From assembly GCF_013009075.1 (NCBI RefSeq), contig NZ_CP053108.1, forward strand, positions 1,860,001 through 1,924,000: 64,000 bases of DNA, given 5' to 3'. Shown here piece by piece: positions 47,362 through 58,147 of the stretch; the first letter of the stretch is position 1, and every line of letters starts with the position of its first letter. Source of the stretch: Halomonas sp. TA22 (GTDB lineage Bacteria > Pseudomonadota > Gammaproteobacteria > Pseudomonadales > Halomonadaceae). Made by a program: the position numbers and the translations under genes. Below the pieces are notes generated by a model. It was not told the origin of the DNA and searched no databases. It was given only the letters and a program-made list of their open reading frames with translations.

Positions 47362-48417
47362 TCATGAGGCAACGCCATGCTGCTCGGCGAGAGACTGGCG
47401 ATAGCGCGCATAGACGTGCTGGTAGGCGGCGACTCGCCCAGGGTCGGGCTCGACACATGAGCTTTCGTCGAGCTGCACCAAGCGCGCGCAAAGCGACTCC
47501 AGGGTGGTGCCCTGCTCATACTGATGGCACCAGGCTGCTTGTAGGGCAGCCCCCAGGGCGGCAGCATCGGTGATCCTGGGGCAGATCACCTGCGTTGCGG
47601 TGATGTCGGCCACTATCTGGCGCCATATCGGGCTTCGCGCGCCCCACATGCCGCAACGCCCGCTGGAGAAGAGCGCTTGATTCTCGTTGAAGCCGTTTGA
47701 ACTCGCGCCTGGCGGACCGTAATTGCCCATCAGGTCGACATAGAAGCCGATCGCCTCCTGCCACTCGGGAGAGTTGATCTCGGGTTGCCACTCCTCGCCG
47801 AACCAGCGCCCTCCGAAGGTATTCACCAGCGTCGACACGAAGGCCATGTTCTCGCCCCAGCCCGGCTTGCCGCGCAGGCAGATGCCGTAGACGCCATTGG
47901 CGGGATCGTGGATCTGGCTGGCCCACTCGAGCACCTCTTCCCAACTGGGCTGTTCGGACATCTCGATGCCGTGCTGTTCGAACAGGTCCTGGCGGTAGTA
48001 GAGCATCGAGCTCTCGGCATAGAACGGCAGCGCGTGCAGGACGCCGTCATGACTAAGACCATCACGCACCGGGCGCAGCAGGTCATCGACCTCGTACTCC
48101 TCCGGTAGCTCGTCAAGGCCGACCAGCCAACCGCGCTCGGCCCAGATCGGTGCCTCGTAGGTGCCAATGGTCATGACATCGAACTGCCCTCCCCCCGTCG
48201 CGATATCGGTGGTCAGGCGCTGGCGTAGCACGTTCTCCTCAAGCACCACCCAATTGAGGGTGATGCCGGGATGGGTCTGCTCGAATTCGCTGGTCAGGCC
48301 TTGCATGATGACCATGTCGTTATTGTTCACCGTAGCGACAGTGATCTCCTGCGCCTGAGCGGCAGCGGAGACTGCCGCGGCCAGAGTCGCCAGTGGCAAG
48401 GCGTGCGTGAGCTTCAT
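47362..48417 (-). CDS. In-frame chimera: polyol ABC binding protein fused to xylulokinase-type kinase tail
   Basis: 351 codons, open throughout. Residues 1 to about 258 are a sugar-alcohol ABC substrate-binding protein (signal ending AAQAQ, then EITVATVNNNDMVIMQGLTS, VMTIGTYEAPIWAERGWL, LYYRQDLFEQHGIEM). At GMW/GARSP (plus-strand about 47640-47645) the homology changes to the C-terminal FGGY kinase domain: RSPIWRQIVADITATQVICP, TDAAALGAALQAAWC and a normal kinase end. In related operons the order is binding protein, two permeases, ATPase, polyol dehydrogenase, kinase; so one deletion of several kb would join the two. Neither half is complete. The protein is unlikely to bind or phosphorylate sugar. 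Confidence 0.85.
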   Translation of the reverse strand: MKLTHALPLATLAAAVSAAAQAQEITVATVNNNDMVIMQGLTSEFEQTHPGITLNWVVLEENVLRQRLTTDIATGGGQFDVMTIGTYEAPIWAERGWLVGLDELPEEYEVDDLLRPVRDGLSHDGVLHALPFYAESSMLYYRQDLFEQHGIEMSEQPSWEEVLEWASQIHDPANGVYGICLRGKPGWGENMAFVSTLVNTFGGRWFGEEWQPEINSPEWQEAIGFYVDLMGNYGPPGASSNGFNENQALFSSGRCGMWGARSPIWRQIVADITATQVICPRITDAAALGAALQAAWCHQYEQGTTLESLCARLVQLDESSCVEPDPGRVAAYQHVYARYRQSLAEQHGVAS

Positions 48418-48471
48418 GTGGGGCTCCTTGAAGACGCGTGGCGTTGTTGTTGTGTCGTTTAATTATGATGA

Positions 48472-48498
48472 TTTGATCATTGAACGATCAAATGATCG
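48472..48498. promoter_or_regulatory. GATCA-rich operator for the SorC-type regulator
   Basis: TTTGATC-N7-GATCAAA (48472-48492) is a perfect inverted repeat, overlapped by CGATCA-AA-TGATCG (48485-48498), another perfect one. It lies 55-81 bp before the chimera start, in the gap behind the regulator gene. Confidence 0.65.
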
Positions 48499-48547
48499 TA
48501 TGCGGCTTCAAAAAAAGCAAAGCCAAAAGGCTTAGACTTTCCGGTAA

Positions 48548-50416
<1,869 letters not shown>

Positions 50417-51370
50417 TCACTTGGCAGGCGCGGCGCCCGGCGGATCGCCTGCTGCAGCGAGATGCGACTGCTGCCACAGATGAGCGATCAGCTCCTGGAT
50501 GAAGTTACGCACGATCAGCGACGGCCGCCTCCCCGCACGAGTCACCACGCAGAACGGCGAGGCGATGCTGACCCGATCAGGCAGCAATGCCTTGAGCTCA
50601 CCCCGCGCCACCCAGTGATCAGCATAGTAGTTGGGCAGGTTGCCGATGAAGTGGCCGCTGAGAATCAGCAGCGCCTGGGCCTCCATGTTGGAGGCATGGG
50701 CGCCGACCCTAGCGCCGGGAAAGCTGCCGAGTTCCTGCAGATTGGCATAGGGCCGCACCACAAAAGGGTGCTCGACGATCTCCTCCACCGTCACGCCGTT
50801 GCCGTCACGTTCGAACAGCGGGTGCGACGAGGCGCAGTAGATGCCGTGACGCTCGGTATAGATCCTTCGATGCTGCAGCCCCGCCATCTGCGTGGTTTCC
50901 GGCAGGATGCCAAGCTGCAACTCGCCGCTGGCGATCTCGCCGATCAGCTGGTCCGGACTGCCCACGGTGATATTGAGACGAGCCTTGGGATTCTTGCGCA
51001 GGAACTCGCCGATCACGCTCTGTAGCGCAAGATCGACATCCATGATGGTGTTGTCGACGATACCGAGCCTCAGGGTTCCGTAGACGGTACTCTTGAGTTC
51101 GCTCATCTCGCTGTCGAAATCATCTACCGAGGCCAACAGCCGCTTGCCTCGCTCGAAGAGGATAATGCCCCGGTCGGTGAGCTCGAATCCCTGCCGCCCC
51201 CGGCGGCAGACGGTGAACCCTACCCGCTCCTCCAGCGCCCGCACATGAAAGCTGACCGCAGACTGGCTCATGTGCAGTGCCGTCTGGGCACCGGCGAAGC
51301 CACGGTGTTCGGCAACTGCCAGAAAGACCCCGAGACTCTTCAGATCGGCAGATGCGAGCTTCATCGGCAT
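50417..51370 (-). CDS. LysR-type regulator of the guanidino/amino-acid cluster
   Basis: 317 aa: HTH ADLKSLGVFLAVAEHRGFAG and MSQSAVSFHVRALEERVG at the N-terminus, then a periplasmic-binding-like effector domain (GTLRLGIVDNTIMD, GELQLGILPETTQ, HPFVVRPYANL). The C-terminal about 12 residues are Ala/Pro-rich. Divergent from the ABC operon at 51513 across a 142-bp AT-rich gap, so it is probably its activator. Confidence 0.92.
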   Translation of the reverse strand: MPMKLASADLKSLGVFLAVAEHRGFAGAQTALHMSQSAVSFHVRALEERVGFTVCRRGRQGFELTDRGIILFERGKRLLASVDDFDSEMSELKSTVYGTLRLGIVDNTIMDVDLALQSVIGEFLRKNPKARLNITVGSPDQLIGEIASGELQLGILPETTQMAGLQHRRIYTERHGIYCASSHPLFERDGNGVTVEEIVEHPFVVRPYANLQELGSFPGARVGAHASNMEAQALLILSGHFIGNLPNYYADHWVARGELKALLPDRVSIASPFCVVTRAGRRPSLIVRNFIQELIAHLWQQSHLAAAGDPPGAAPAK

Positions 51371-51512
51371 GCCCCATGTCAGTGCGTAATTGCAACGTTT
51401 TTTCGGGAGTGAACAGCAAAATATATCAATTTTATTGCAGCATGCCTCCTGCTTAACTCATGACCATGCGGTTCCCACCTGCTGCATCCCATCACAACAA
51501 GAGGGCGTATCC

Positions 51513-52343
51513 ATGAAACGCATGACTTCCATCGCCGCCGGCCTGCTGCTCTGTAGCGGCATCGCAAGCAACGCTCAGGCCGACGACCTGCTCGAGGAGA
51601 TCAAGAGCGAAGGTACCTTCACCGTGGGGACCGAGGCACGTTTCGCGCCTTTCGAGTACATCGAGGATGGCGAGATCATCGGCTATTCGGCCGACATCAT
51701 GGAGCACATCATGGCCGAGCTTGAAGACGTCGAGCTGATCCGCATGGACCTGCCATGGCAGGGCATCCTGCCCGGCCTCGAACGCAGCCGCTTCGATTAC
51801 GTGATCACCTCGGTGACGGCCACGCCCGAACGCATGGAGCGCTATCACTTAAGCGCACCGATTGCCGATGCCACCATGGCGATACTCAAGCGCGCCGGGG
51901 AGGAGAGCATCTCCGCGCCCGAGGATATCGCCGGCAAGGTCGCCGCGGCGCAGTCCGGCTCGGCCCAGCTCGCTGCGCTGGAAGCGCTGGCAGCACAGCT
52001 CGAGGCGGCAGGCACCCCGGTTGCGAACATTCGCACCTACACCGGCGTGGACGAGGCCTACGCCGAGCTCGGCACCGGGCGCGTCGATGTGGTGATCAAC
52101 AGCCTGCCCAACCTGCTGGAGGCCGAGCGCACCCGTCCCGATGTCTTCGAAGTGGTGGGCACCTTTGGCGAACCGGTCTACTTCAGCTGGGCGGGGCGTC
52201 GAGACGCACAGAGCGCAAGCCTCAATGCCTTCATGGACGAGCAGATTCGGCGCCTGAACGAGGATGGCACCCTGGCCGAGCTTCAGGAGAAGTGGTTCGG
52301 TGCGCCCATGGAGCTGCCATTGGAGCTGCCAGACGCGAACTGA
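51513..52343 (+). CDS. Polar amino-acid-type ABC substrate-binding protein
   Basis: About 276 aa from ATG at 51513; signal peptide ends NAQA. Family 3 solute-binding protein: GTFTVGTEARFAPFEYIEDG, IIGYSADIMEHIM, the ligand-binding Arg-containing YVITSVTATPERM, and AAQSGSAQL. The region LPWQGILPGLERSRFD is standard. Ligand is unknown; the neighbours suggest a guanidino or ureido amino acid. First gene of the operon. Confidence 0.93.
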   Translation: MKRMTSIAAGLLLCSGIASNAQADDLLEEIKSEGTFTVGTEARFAPFEYIEDGEIIGYSADIMEHIMAELEDVELIRMDLPWQGILPGLERSRFDYVITSVTATPERMERYHLSAPIADATMAILKRAGEESISAPEDIAGKVAAAQSGSAQLAALEALAAQLEAAGTPVANIRTYTGVDEAYAELGTGRVDVVINSLPNLLEAERTRPDVFEVVGTFGEPVYFSWAGRRDAQSASLNAFMDEQIRRLNEDGTLAELQEKWFGAPMELPLELPDAN

Positions 52344-52407
52344 CCAGGAGGCGCGGGGCGGCCTGCCGCTGGCTGCCCCCGTCATCACTTCTCTCGACAG
52401 GTGCCGC

Positions 52408-53064
52408 ATGCTCGAGATTCTGTTCAATCACTATCCTGCCCTGCTCAGGGGGCTGGCCACCACCTTGACGGTATCGCTATCGGCCATCGCGCTGGGGCTG
52501 ATGCTTGGGGTATTGCTGGCCTTCGGCCTGACCAGCCGCAGCCGCTGGCTGCGCTGGCCCTGCGGACTCTACCGCAGCTTCTGGCGCGGTACGCCGATCC
52601 TGCTGCAGCTGCTGCTGGTCTACTATCTGCTGCCGGAAACCGGTATCGAAGTCTCGCCGATGAGCGCGGCGATCCTGACGCTGACCCTGAATACCGCCGC
52701 CTTCCAGGCGGAAATCTTCAGAAGCGGCATTGCGCATATTCCCCAGGGGCAGGTCGAGGCCGCGCGCATGGCGGGAATCTCTCGATGGCAGACGCGACGC
52801 TGCATCGTCATGCCCCAGGTGTTCCGCTTGACGCTGCCGCCCTTGACCAACGAAGTCATCACCATTCTCAAGAACTCATCGCTGATCTCGGTAATCGCCG
52901 TCACCGAGCTGATGCGCGTCAGCGAGCAGATCGCCTCGCGCACGTTTCAGCCGCTGGAGACCTACCTCGCCGCCGCCCTGCTCTATCTGGCGGTCAACCT
53001 GGTGCTGGCCCGGCTGAGCGCCTATCTCGAACGCCGCACCGCCGGCGGCCTGGCCACGGAGTGA
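52408..53064 (+). CDS. Amino-acid ABC permease (first)
   Basis: About 218 aa from ATG at 52408; upstream open frame to 52264 is noise. His/Glu/Gln/Arg/opine permease type with YRSFWRGTPILLQLLLVYY, the EAA loop VEAARMAGISRWQTRRCIVMPQ, and TEVITILKNSSLIS-like (TNEVITILKNSSLISVI). Pairs with the permease at 53074 to make a heterodimeric channel. Confidence 0.94.
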   Translation: MLEILFNHYPALLRGLATTLTVSLSAIALGLMLGVLLAFGLTSRSRWLRWPCGLYRSFWRGTPILLQLLLVYYLLPETGIEVSPMSAAILTLTLNTAAFQAEIFRSGIAHIPQGQVEAARMAGISRWQTRRCIVMPQVFRLTLPPLTNEVITILKNSSLISVIAVTELMRVSEQIASRTFQPLETYLAAALLYLAVNLVLARLSAYLERRTAGGLATE

Positions 53065-53073
53065 GAATCGACG

Positions 53074-53775
53074 ATGTTTGATTTCATGCTGATCTACGAG
53101 ATGCGTGGACTGATTCTGCAAGGGCTTTGGAATACCGTGTGGATCTGTTTCCTTGGGTGCCTGGTGGCACTGTCGCTGGGGTTGGCACTGGCCGCCCTAC
53201 GCCTCTCCAACCCACGCCTGTTCGCCTGGCCAGTGGCCTGTTATGTGGAGACATGTCGTGGCGTTCCACTGCTGGTACTGCTGTTCCTGCTCTATTATGG
53301 CGGCCCCAGCATCGGCCTGCGCCTGGATGCCGAGATCGCCGGCGTCACCGGTATCGGGCTGTATGGCGCCGGTTATTTCGCCGAAATCTACCGCAGCGGC
53401 TTCAAGGCTGTTTCTCGCGGCCAGCTCGAGGTGGCTCGCATGCTCGGCATTTCGCGCCTGCAGGCACTGGTCCGCATCCAGATACCCCAGATGCTGCGCC
53501 TGATCGTGCCGCCGGGGACCAACCAGCTGATCATCCTGGTCAAGGAGTCGGCGCTGATCTCGATCATCTCAGTGGACGACCTGACCAAGAATGCCACCAC
53601 CATCGTCAATCAGACGTTCAGCGTGATCGAGCCCTACGTCACCGTGGCGCTGCTCTACTGGCTGATCATCGAGATCATTGCACGCAGCGGCTACCGGCTG
53701 GAGAAGCGCCTGGCCAATCGTCGGCCACGCCCTGTCACCCACACTCAAGGAGCCTCCTTCCATGACCATGGCTGA
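53074..53775 (+). CDS. Amino-acid ABC permease (second)
   Basis: 233 aa of the same family: [23 protein letters not shown] loop [40 protein letters not shown]. It starts 9 bp after the first permease, and its last 14 bp overlap the ATPase gene. Confidence 0.94.
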   Translation: MFDFMLIYEMRGLILQGLWNTVWICFLGCLVALSLGLALAALRLSNPRLFAWPVACYVETCRGVPLLVLLFLLYYGGPSIGLRLDAEIAGVTGIGLYGAGYFAEIYRSGFKAVSRGQLEVARMLGISRLQALVRIQIPQMLRLIVPPGTNQLIILVKESALISIISVDDLTKNATTIVNQTFSVIEPYVTVALLYWLIIEIIARSGYRLEKRLANRRPRPVTHTQGASFHDHG

Positions 53776-54571
53776 CGCCTCACCCTCACCTTCGACTTCA
53801 CCCATCGTCGAGGCGCGCGGCATCGGCAAGCGGTTTGGCGATCTCCAGGTGCTCAGCGACATCGACTTCGCCCTCGACACCTCAGAGGTGGTCTGCGTGA
53901 TTGGCCCGTCGGGCTCCGGCAAGTCGACGCTGCTGCGCTGCCTGGCCTTTCTCGAGCCCTATGACGATGGCAGCGTCTATATCGATGGGCAGTTGCTCGG
54001 CTATGAGGAGCGTGGCGGCATGCGGGTGCGCGCCCGCGAAAGGCGCATCGACGAAGTGCGCGCACCAGTCGGCATGGTCTTCCAGCACTTTCATCTCTGG
54101 CCTCACCGCACGGCAGTGGAGAATGTCAGCGAGGCACTGCGGCTGGTCAACCGGCTGTCGCGCCGTGATGCCGAAGCCGAAGGCCTGGCGATGCTTGAGC
54201 GAGTCGGGCTGGCCGAGCGCGCCGGTCATTATCCCGAAAGTCTCTCCGGCGGCCAGAAACAGCGAGTGGCGATCGCCCGGGCGCTGGCGATGAAGCCGCG
54301 GGTGATGTTCTTCGACGAGCCCACTTCCGCCCTCGATCCCGAGCTGGTGGGCGAGGTGCTCGATGTGATGAAAAAGCTCGCCGCCGATGGCATGACCATG
54401 GTCATCGTCACCCACGAGATGGGCTTCGCCGCCCACGTTGCCGACCGGGTGGTATTCATGGACCAAGGCCGGGTCGTCGAGAGCGGCCCCCCGGCCAACC
54501 TCTTTCGCCAACCCCGCAGCGAGCGCCTCAAGCAGTTTCTCAATACCTGGCGGGAACGCCACCTCGACTGA
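53762..54571 (+). CDS. Amino-acid ABC ATPase
   Basis: About 269 aa from ATG at 53762 with AAGGAG upstream; the frame open to 53678 overlaps the permease. Walker [11 protein letters not shown]-loop [11 protein letters not shown], signature [16 protein letters not shown], Walker [17 protein letters not shown], switch [13 protein letters not shown]: GlnQ/HisP group. Slightly longer than usual because of an insert ([18 protein letters not shown]) between Walker A and the Q-loop. Confidence 0.95.
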   Translation: MTMADASPSPSTSPIVEARGIGKRFGDLQVLSDIDFALDTSEVVCVIGPSGSGKSTLLRCLAFLEPYDDGSVYIDGQLLGYEERGGMRVRARERRIDEVRAPVGMVFQHFHLWPHRTAVENVSEALRLVNRLSRRDAEAEGLAMLERVGLAERAGHYPESLSGGQKQRVAIARALAMKPRVMFFDEPTSALDPELVGEVLDVMKKLAADGMTMVIVTHEMGFAAHVADRVVFMDQGRVVESGPPANLFRQPRSERLKQFLNTWRERHLD

Positions 54572-54594
54572 TGTCATAACCTCTGGAGCCCCTC

Positions 54595-55314
54595 ATGACC
54601 ACCGACACCTTGTTCGACCATGCCCGCATCGACCAGCTGCCACGCAGTAACAGCGAGCCCTGTGGCCACAATCGCACCCTCGAGACACCGATATCGGCGG
54701 ATGGCACGCCGGAACTGGGCAAGCGCTATGAAGTCGCGGCGCGCTGCGGGCGTGCCGTACGCCTCAAGGCCGGCCAGACCCTCCGCATCATCAATACCCA
54801 GGGTACCCAGGTCTGCGATACCTGGGCCTTCAGCACCGCCAACCTCAATGAGTTCATGTCCTGGGAGCACGGCCGCGCCTGGCTCAGCGGACTGATTCCT
54901 CGGATCGGCGATCCGCTGATGAGCAATCGGCGCCGCCCGATCATGACCCTGGTCGCGGATACCTCGCCGGGCATCCACGACACTCTGATGGCCGCCTGCG
55001 ACCTGTTCCGCTATATGACGCTGGGTGTCGAGGGCTACCACGACAGCTGCGCCGACAACCTGCGCATGGCACTCAAGGCGATCGGCATCGATGCCCCGGA
55101 GGTCCCGCAACCGCTGAACCTGTGGATGAATATTCCAGTCGACGAGCAGATGAAGGTCGACTGGTGCCCGCCGGTTTCCAAGCCGGGAGATTACGTCGAC
55201 CTGCGTGCCGAGATGGACTGCATCGTCGTCATGTCCTCCTGCCCGCAGGACATCATCCCCATCAATGGCGCGGAGTGTGTGCCGGTCGAGGTGCACTTCG
55301 AGGTATTGGCCTGA
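54595..55314 (+). CDS. DUF1989 (urea carboxylase-associated) family protein
   Basis: 239 aa matching the UAAP/DUF1989 family: VAARCGRAVRLKAGQTLRII, TQVCDTWAFSTANLNEFMSW, YHDSCADNLRMAL and CSVIMSSCPQD-like VVMSSCPQDIIPINGAEC. Family members CgdA and CgdB form a carboxyguanidine deiminase, normally as two different subunits next to urea/guanidine carboxylase. Here only one DUF1989 gene and no carboxylase is present, so a different role or homomer is likely. Stop and next start overlap (TGATG). Confidence 0.9.
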   Translation: MTTDTLFDHARIDQLPRSNSEPCGHNRTLETPISADGTPELGKRYEVAARCGRAVRLKAGQTLRIINTQGTQVCDTWAFSTANLNEFMSWEHGRAWLSGLIPRIGDPLMSNRRRPIMTLVADTSPGIHDTLMAACDLFRYMTLGVEGYHDSCADNLRMALKAIGIDAPEVPQPLNLWMNIPVDEQMKVDWCPPVSKPGDYVDLRAEMDCIVVMSSCPQDIIPINGAECVPVEVHFEVLA

Positions 55315-56472
55315 TGGCCGATCTCGCTGCAGCGATCAGCGAGGCACGCCTATGGGCGGACCTGCAGGCTCTCGCCAGGATTGGCGCTCGCGACGATGGT
55401 GGCGTGGCACGTCTTGCCCTGGATGAGCATGACATTCGTGCGCGCCTGTGGCTGGTCGAGCAGGCCGCCTCCCTCGGCGCCACCGCCAGTGTCGACGCCG
55501 TGGGCAACGTGTTTCTCGACCTGCCCGGCAGCGAGGCTGGGCTTGAACCGGTGGTCACCGGCAGTCATCTCGATAGCCAGCCTGCTGGCGGCAAGTACGA
55601 CGGCGCACTTGGCGTGCTCGCCGGTCTCGAGGCGCTGCGCGCCTTCAAGGACGCCGGCATTATCCCGCGTCGTCCCCTCTCGCTGGTCAGCTGGACCAAT
55701 GAGGAGAGAGCTCGCTTCTCCCCGGGCACCTCGGGCTCGGCGGTGTTCTGCGGGGTACGGGGGCTTGCCGAGACCCGCGCCCAGAGCGATGCCGAGGGAG
55801 TATGCTTCGGCACCGCCCTGGATGACTGCCCCGCCCTGGATGACTGCCTGGCCGCGATGGAGGCGGCCGGCGTGCCACGCCACCCGCTGACCACACCGAT
55901 GCACGCCTTCGTCGAGCTGCACATCGAGCAGGGACCGATCCTCGAGCACGCCGGTGCCGCCGTGGGCATTGTCGAGGGTATTCAGGGAGTGAGCTGGTTC
56001 GAGGTGACGGTCATTGGCTATGCCAACCATGCCGGCACCACCCCACGCGCCATGCGCCAGGACGCACTGGAGGGGGCCTGTGCCCTGATCGCCTCGCTGA
56101 GAGAAGCGGCGCGTGACGCCGAGGACCGGGTACGTTTCACCATCGGCAAGTTCACGGTCAGCCCCGGCTCGGTGAATACCATCCCAGATCGAGTCACCTT
56201 CAGCATCGACCTGCGCCACCCCGAAGCGGCGACACTCGACAGCCTGACGACCACCTTCCGGCTGCGCCGAGAGGCTCGAACTCGACGCGCCCAGACTGGT
56301 ATCGGGCGCCTTCCATGACGCCATCCACCTTGCCCGCCACTGCCCTACCGGGTTGATATTCATTCCCTGCCAGGCCGGCATCAGCCATCATCCGGCGGAG
56401 TGCATCCAGCCAGGCGATGCGGCAGCGGGAGCTCGGCTATTGGCAGAGAGCCTGCTGCGACTTGCGCAATGA
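55314..56472 (+). pseudogene. M20 hydantoinase/carbamoylase-type amidase, frameshifted near the 3' end
   Basis: Frame one from ATG at 55314 is normal for about 320 residues: VTGSHLDSQPAGGKYDGALG (metal His and Asp), SWTNEERARFSPGTSGS, VELHIEQGPILE and YANHAGTTPRAMRQDAL dimer domain. It then ends in LRREARTRRAQTGIG and a stop at 56318. The missing end, RLVSGAFHDAIHLARHCPTG and HHPAECIQPGDAAAGARLL with the last metal His, is in another frame running to a TGA at 56472. The linking sequence is also shorter than in the family, so a deletion of tens of codons plus a frameshift is likely. Homologs cut N-carbamoyl amino acids such as 3-ureidopropionate. Confidence 0.85.
55815..55850 (+). repeat. 18-bp tandem duplication in the M20 gene
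   Basis: GCCCTGGATGACTGCCCC is followed directly by GCCCTGGATGACTGCCTG, giving ALDDCP then ALDDCL. Frame is kept. Confidence 0.85.
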
Positions 56473-56487
56473 CCCCAGGAGCCGATG

Positions 56488-57471
56488 ATGAACAGTTCAG
56501 CAGACAACCATCGCCGCACAACAGTGACCGGCGAAGCATATTCACCTCAGCTCGAGCCGCGCTATACCGGCATTCCGACATTCATGCGCGCACCGCTGGC
56601 CGAGCATCTGGAAGCGCTCGATATCGCCCTGGTCGGCATTCCCTTCGACGGGGGCGTCAGCAACCGCCCGGGGGCACGTCATGGTCCACGCGAGATCCGC
56701 AACATGTCGAGCATGATGCGCACCATCCACCATGTCAGCCGCGTGAATCCATTCGAGCTGTGCCGGGTGGCGGATGTCGGCGACGTGCGTTTCGCCTCGC
56801 CCTACGATCTCGACAAGGTTTCCACCGATATCACAGCCTTCTACCGTCGGCTAGCCGAAGCCGGCGTGGTGCCGCTGAGCGCCGGCGGCGACCATTCGGT
56901 GACTTATCCTATCCTCAAGGGGCTGGTGAGCGAGACCCCGATAGGGCTGATCCATATCGATGCCCATACCGACACCTGGGATGAGTTCAAGGGCACCAGG
57001 CTTCACCATGGAGGTCCCTTTCGCCTCGCCTGCGAGGAAGGACTTATCGACCCTCGGCGTACCATCCAGATCGGTATTCGCGGTGCCCAGACGACCCCGG
57101 AGGGGTGGGACTACTCCATGGAGAAGGGCATGCGCGTGATGTTCATGGAGGAGTTCGATGCGCTGGGCGTGCAGGCAGCGGTAGCGGAAGCGCGCCAGGT
57201 GATCGGCGACGCGCCGGTCTATCTATCGTTCGACATCGACAGTCTCGACCCGGCGTTCGCGCCCGGCACAGGCACACCCGAGATCGGCGGGATGACCTCG
57301 CTGCAGGCACAGCAACTGCTGCGAGGGTTCAAGGGCCTGAACCTGATCGGTGCCGATGTGGTCGAGGTCTCCCCTCCCTTCGACCCCAGCGGAACGACCG
57401 CCCTGGTCGGCGCGACCATGATGTTCGAGTTGCTCTGCCTGCTTGCCGAGGCTCGCATGGCGCGGCGCTGA
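56488..57471 (+). CDS. Ureohydrolase, guanidinopropionase/agmatinase-like
   Basis: About 327 aa; AGGAG has 6-nt spacing to the ATG at 56488 and 3 nt to one at 56485, so I chose the former. The manganese sites of arginase-fold enzymes are complete: AGGDHSVTYPI, IHIDAHTDTWDEF and SFDIDSLDPAFAPGTGTPE. The sequences RYTGIPTFMRAP, SNRPGARHGPREIRNMSSMM and HHVSRVNPFEL are reminiscent of GpuA (3-guanidinopropionase) more than of SpeB. It would free urea from a guanidino acid. Last gene of the ABC/DUF1989/M20 cluster. Confidence 0.9.
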   Translation: MNSSADNHRRTTVTGEAYSPQLEPRYTGIPTFMRAPLAEHLEALDIALVGIPFDGGVSNRPGARHGPREIRNMSSMMRTIHHVSRVNPFELCRVADVGDVRFASPYDLDKVSTDITAFYRRLAEAGVVPLSAGGDHSVTYPILKGLVSETPIGLIHIDAHTDTWDEFKGTRLHHGGPFRLACEEGLIDPRRTIQIGIRGAQTTPEGWDYSMEKGMRVMFMEEFDALGVQAAVAEARQVIGDAPVYLSFDIDSLDPAFAPGTGTPEIGGMTSLQAQQLLRGFKGLNLIGADVVEVSPPFDPSGTTALVGATMMFELLCLLAEARMARR

Positions 57472-57491
57472 AGCGCCTGTCATGAAACGCG

Positions 57492-58049
57492 TCAGGCACT
57501 GCCGAAGTAGCGTTCGCGATCTTCTGCGGTGATATCGCTGATACGCAGTGGGAAATCGTTTGTGCGCCGGTCGGCATAGAAATGGCGCAGGGTGCGCTCG
57601 ATGGTCGGGAAGGCAATCTCCTCCCAGGGGATCTCCGTCTCCTCGAACAGGGCCACCTCGAGGCTCTCCGGCCCGATATCGAAGCCGCCCTTGAGATCGG
57701 CAAGAAAGATCATGTAGACCTGATTGATATGCGGCAGGTTGATCATCGTATAGAGGCCATGGATATCGACCTCGGCGCACGCCTCCTCGCGGGTCTCCCG
57801 CGCCGCCGCCTCCACGGTGGTCTCGGCGTTCTCCATGAAGCCAGCCGGCAAGGTCCAGTACCCCTTGCGTGGCGAGATGGCGCGTCGGCAGAGCAGCACT
57901 CGGCTGCCCTGTACCGGCAGGGTGCCGGCTACGATACGTGGGTTCTGATAGTGGACGGTGCCACACGACAGGCAGTGGAAGCGCGGCCGGTCATCGCCTG
58001 CCGGAATGGAGAACTCGACGGTCTTGCCGCAATGGCTGCAGAAATTCAT
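57492..58049 (-). CDS. Nudix hydrolase with N-terminal zinc ribbon
   Basis: About 185 aa from ATG at 58049 (AAGGA before it). Two CxxC pairs (FCSHCGK and FHCLSCGT) form a zinc ribbon, and the Nudix box GFMENAETTVEAAARETREE is complete. It resembles NudC-like or ADP-ribose/NADH pyrophosphatase groups, but the C-terminus is different from E. coli NudC; substrate unknown. Convergent with the ureohydrolase. Confidence 0.9.
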   Translation of the reverse strand: MNFCSHCGKTVEFSIPAGDDRPRFHCLSCGTVHYQNPRIVAGTLPVQGSRVLLCRRAISPRKGYWTLPAGFMENAETTVEAAARETREEACAEVDIHGLYTMINLPHINQVYMIFLADLKGGFDIGPESLEVALFEETEIPWEEIAFPTIERTLRHFYADRRTNDFPLRISDITAEDRERYFGSA

Positions 58050-58147
58050 GGCATTCCTTTGATGGAGCTGAGCCATCGCGATGGCTGACGCTGCGTCTTG
58101 ACGCCCGCCCAGCGACTGGGTACAAGAGATGAAACCCGGTGGACACC

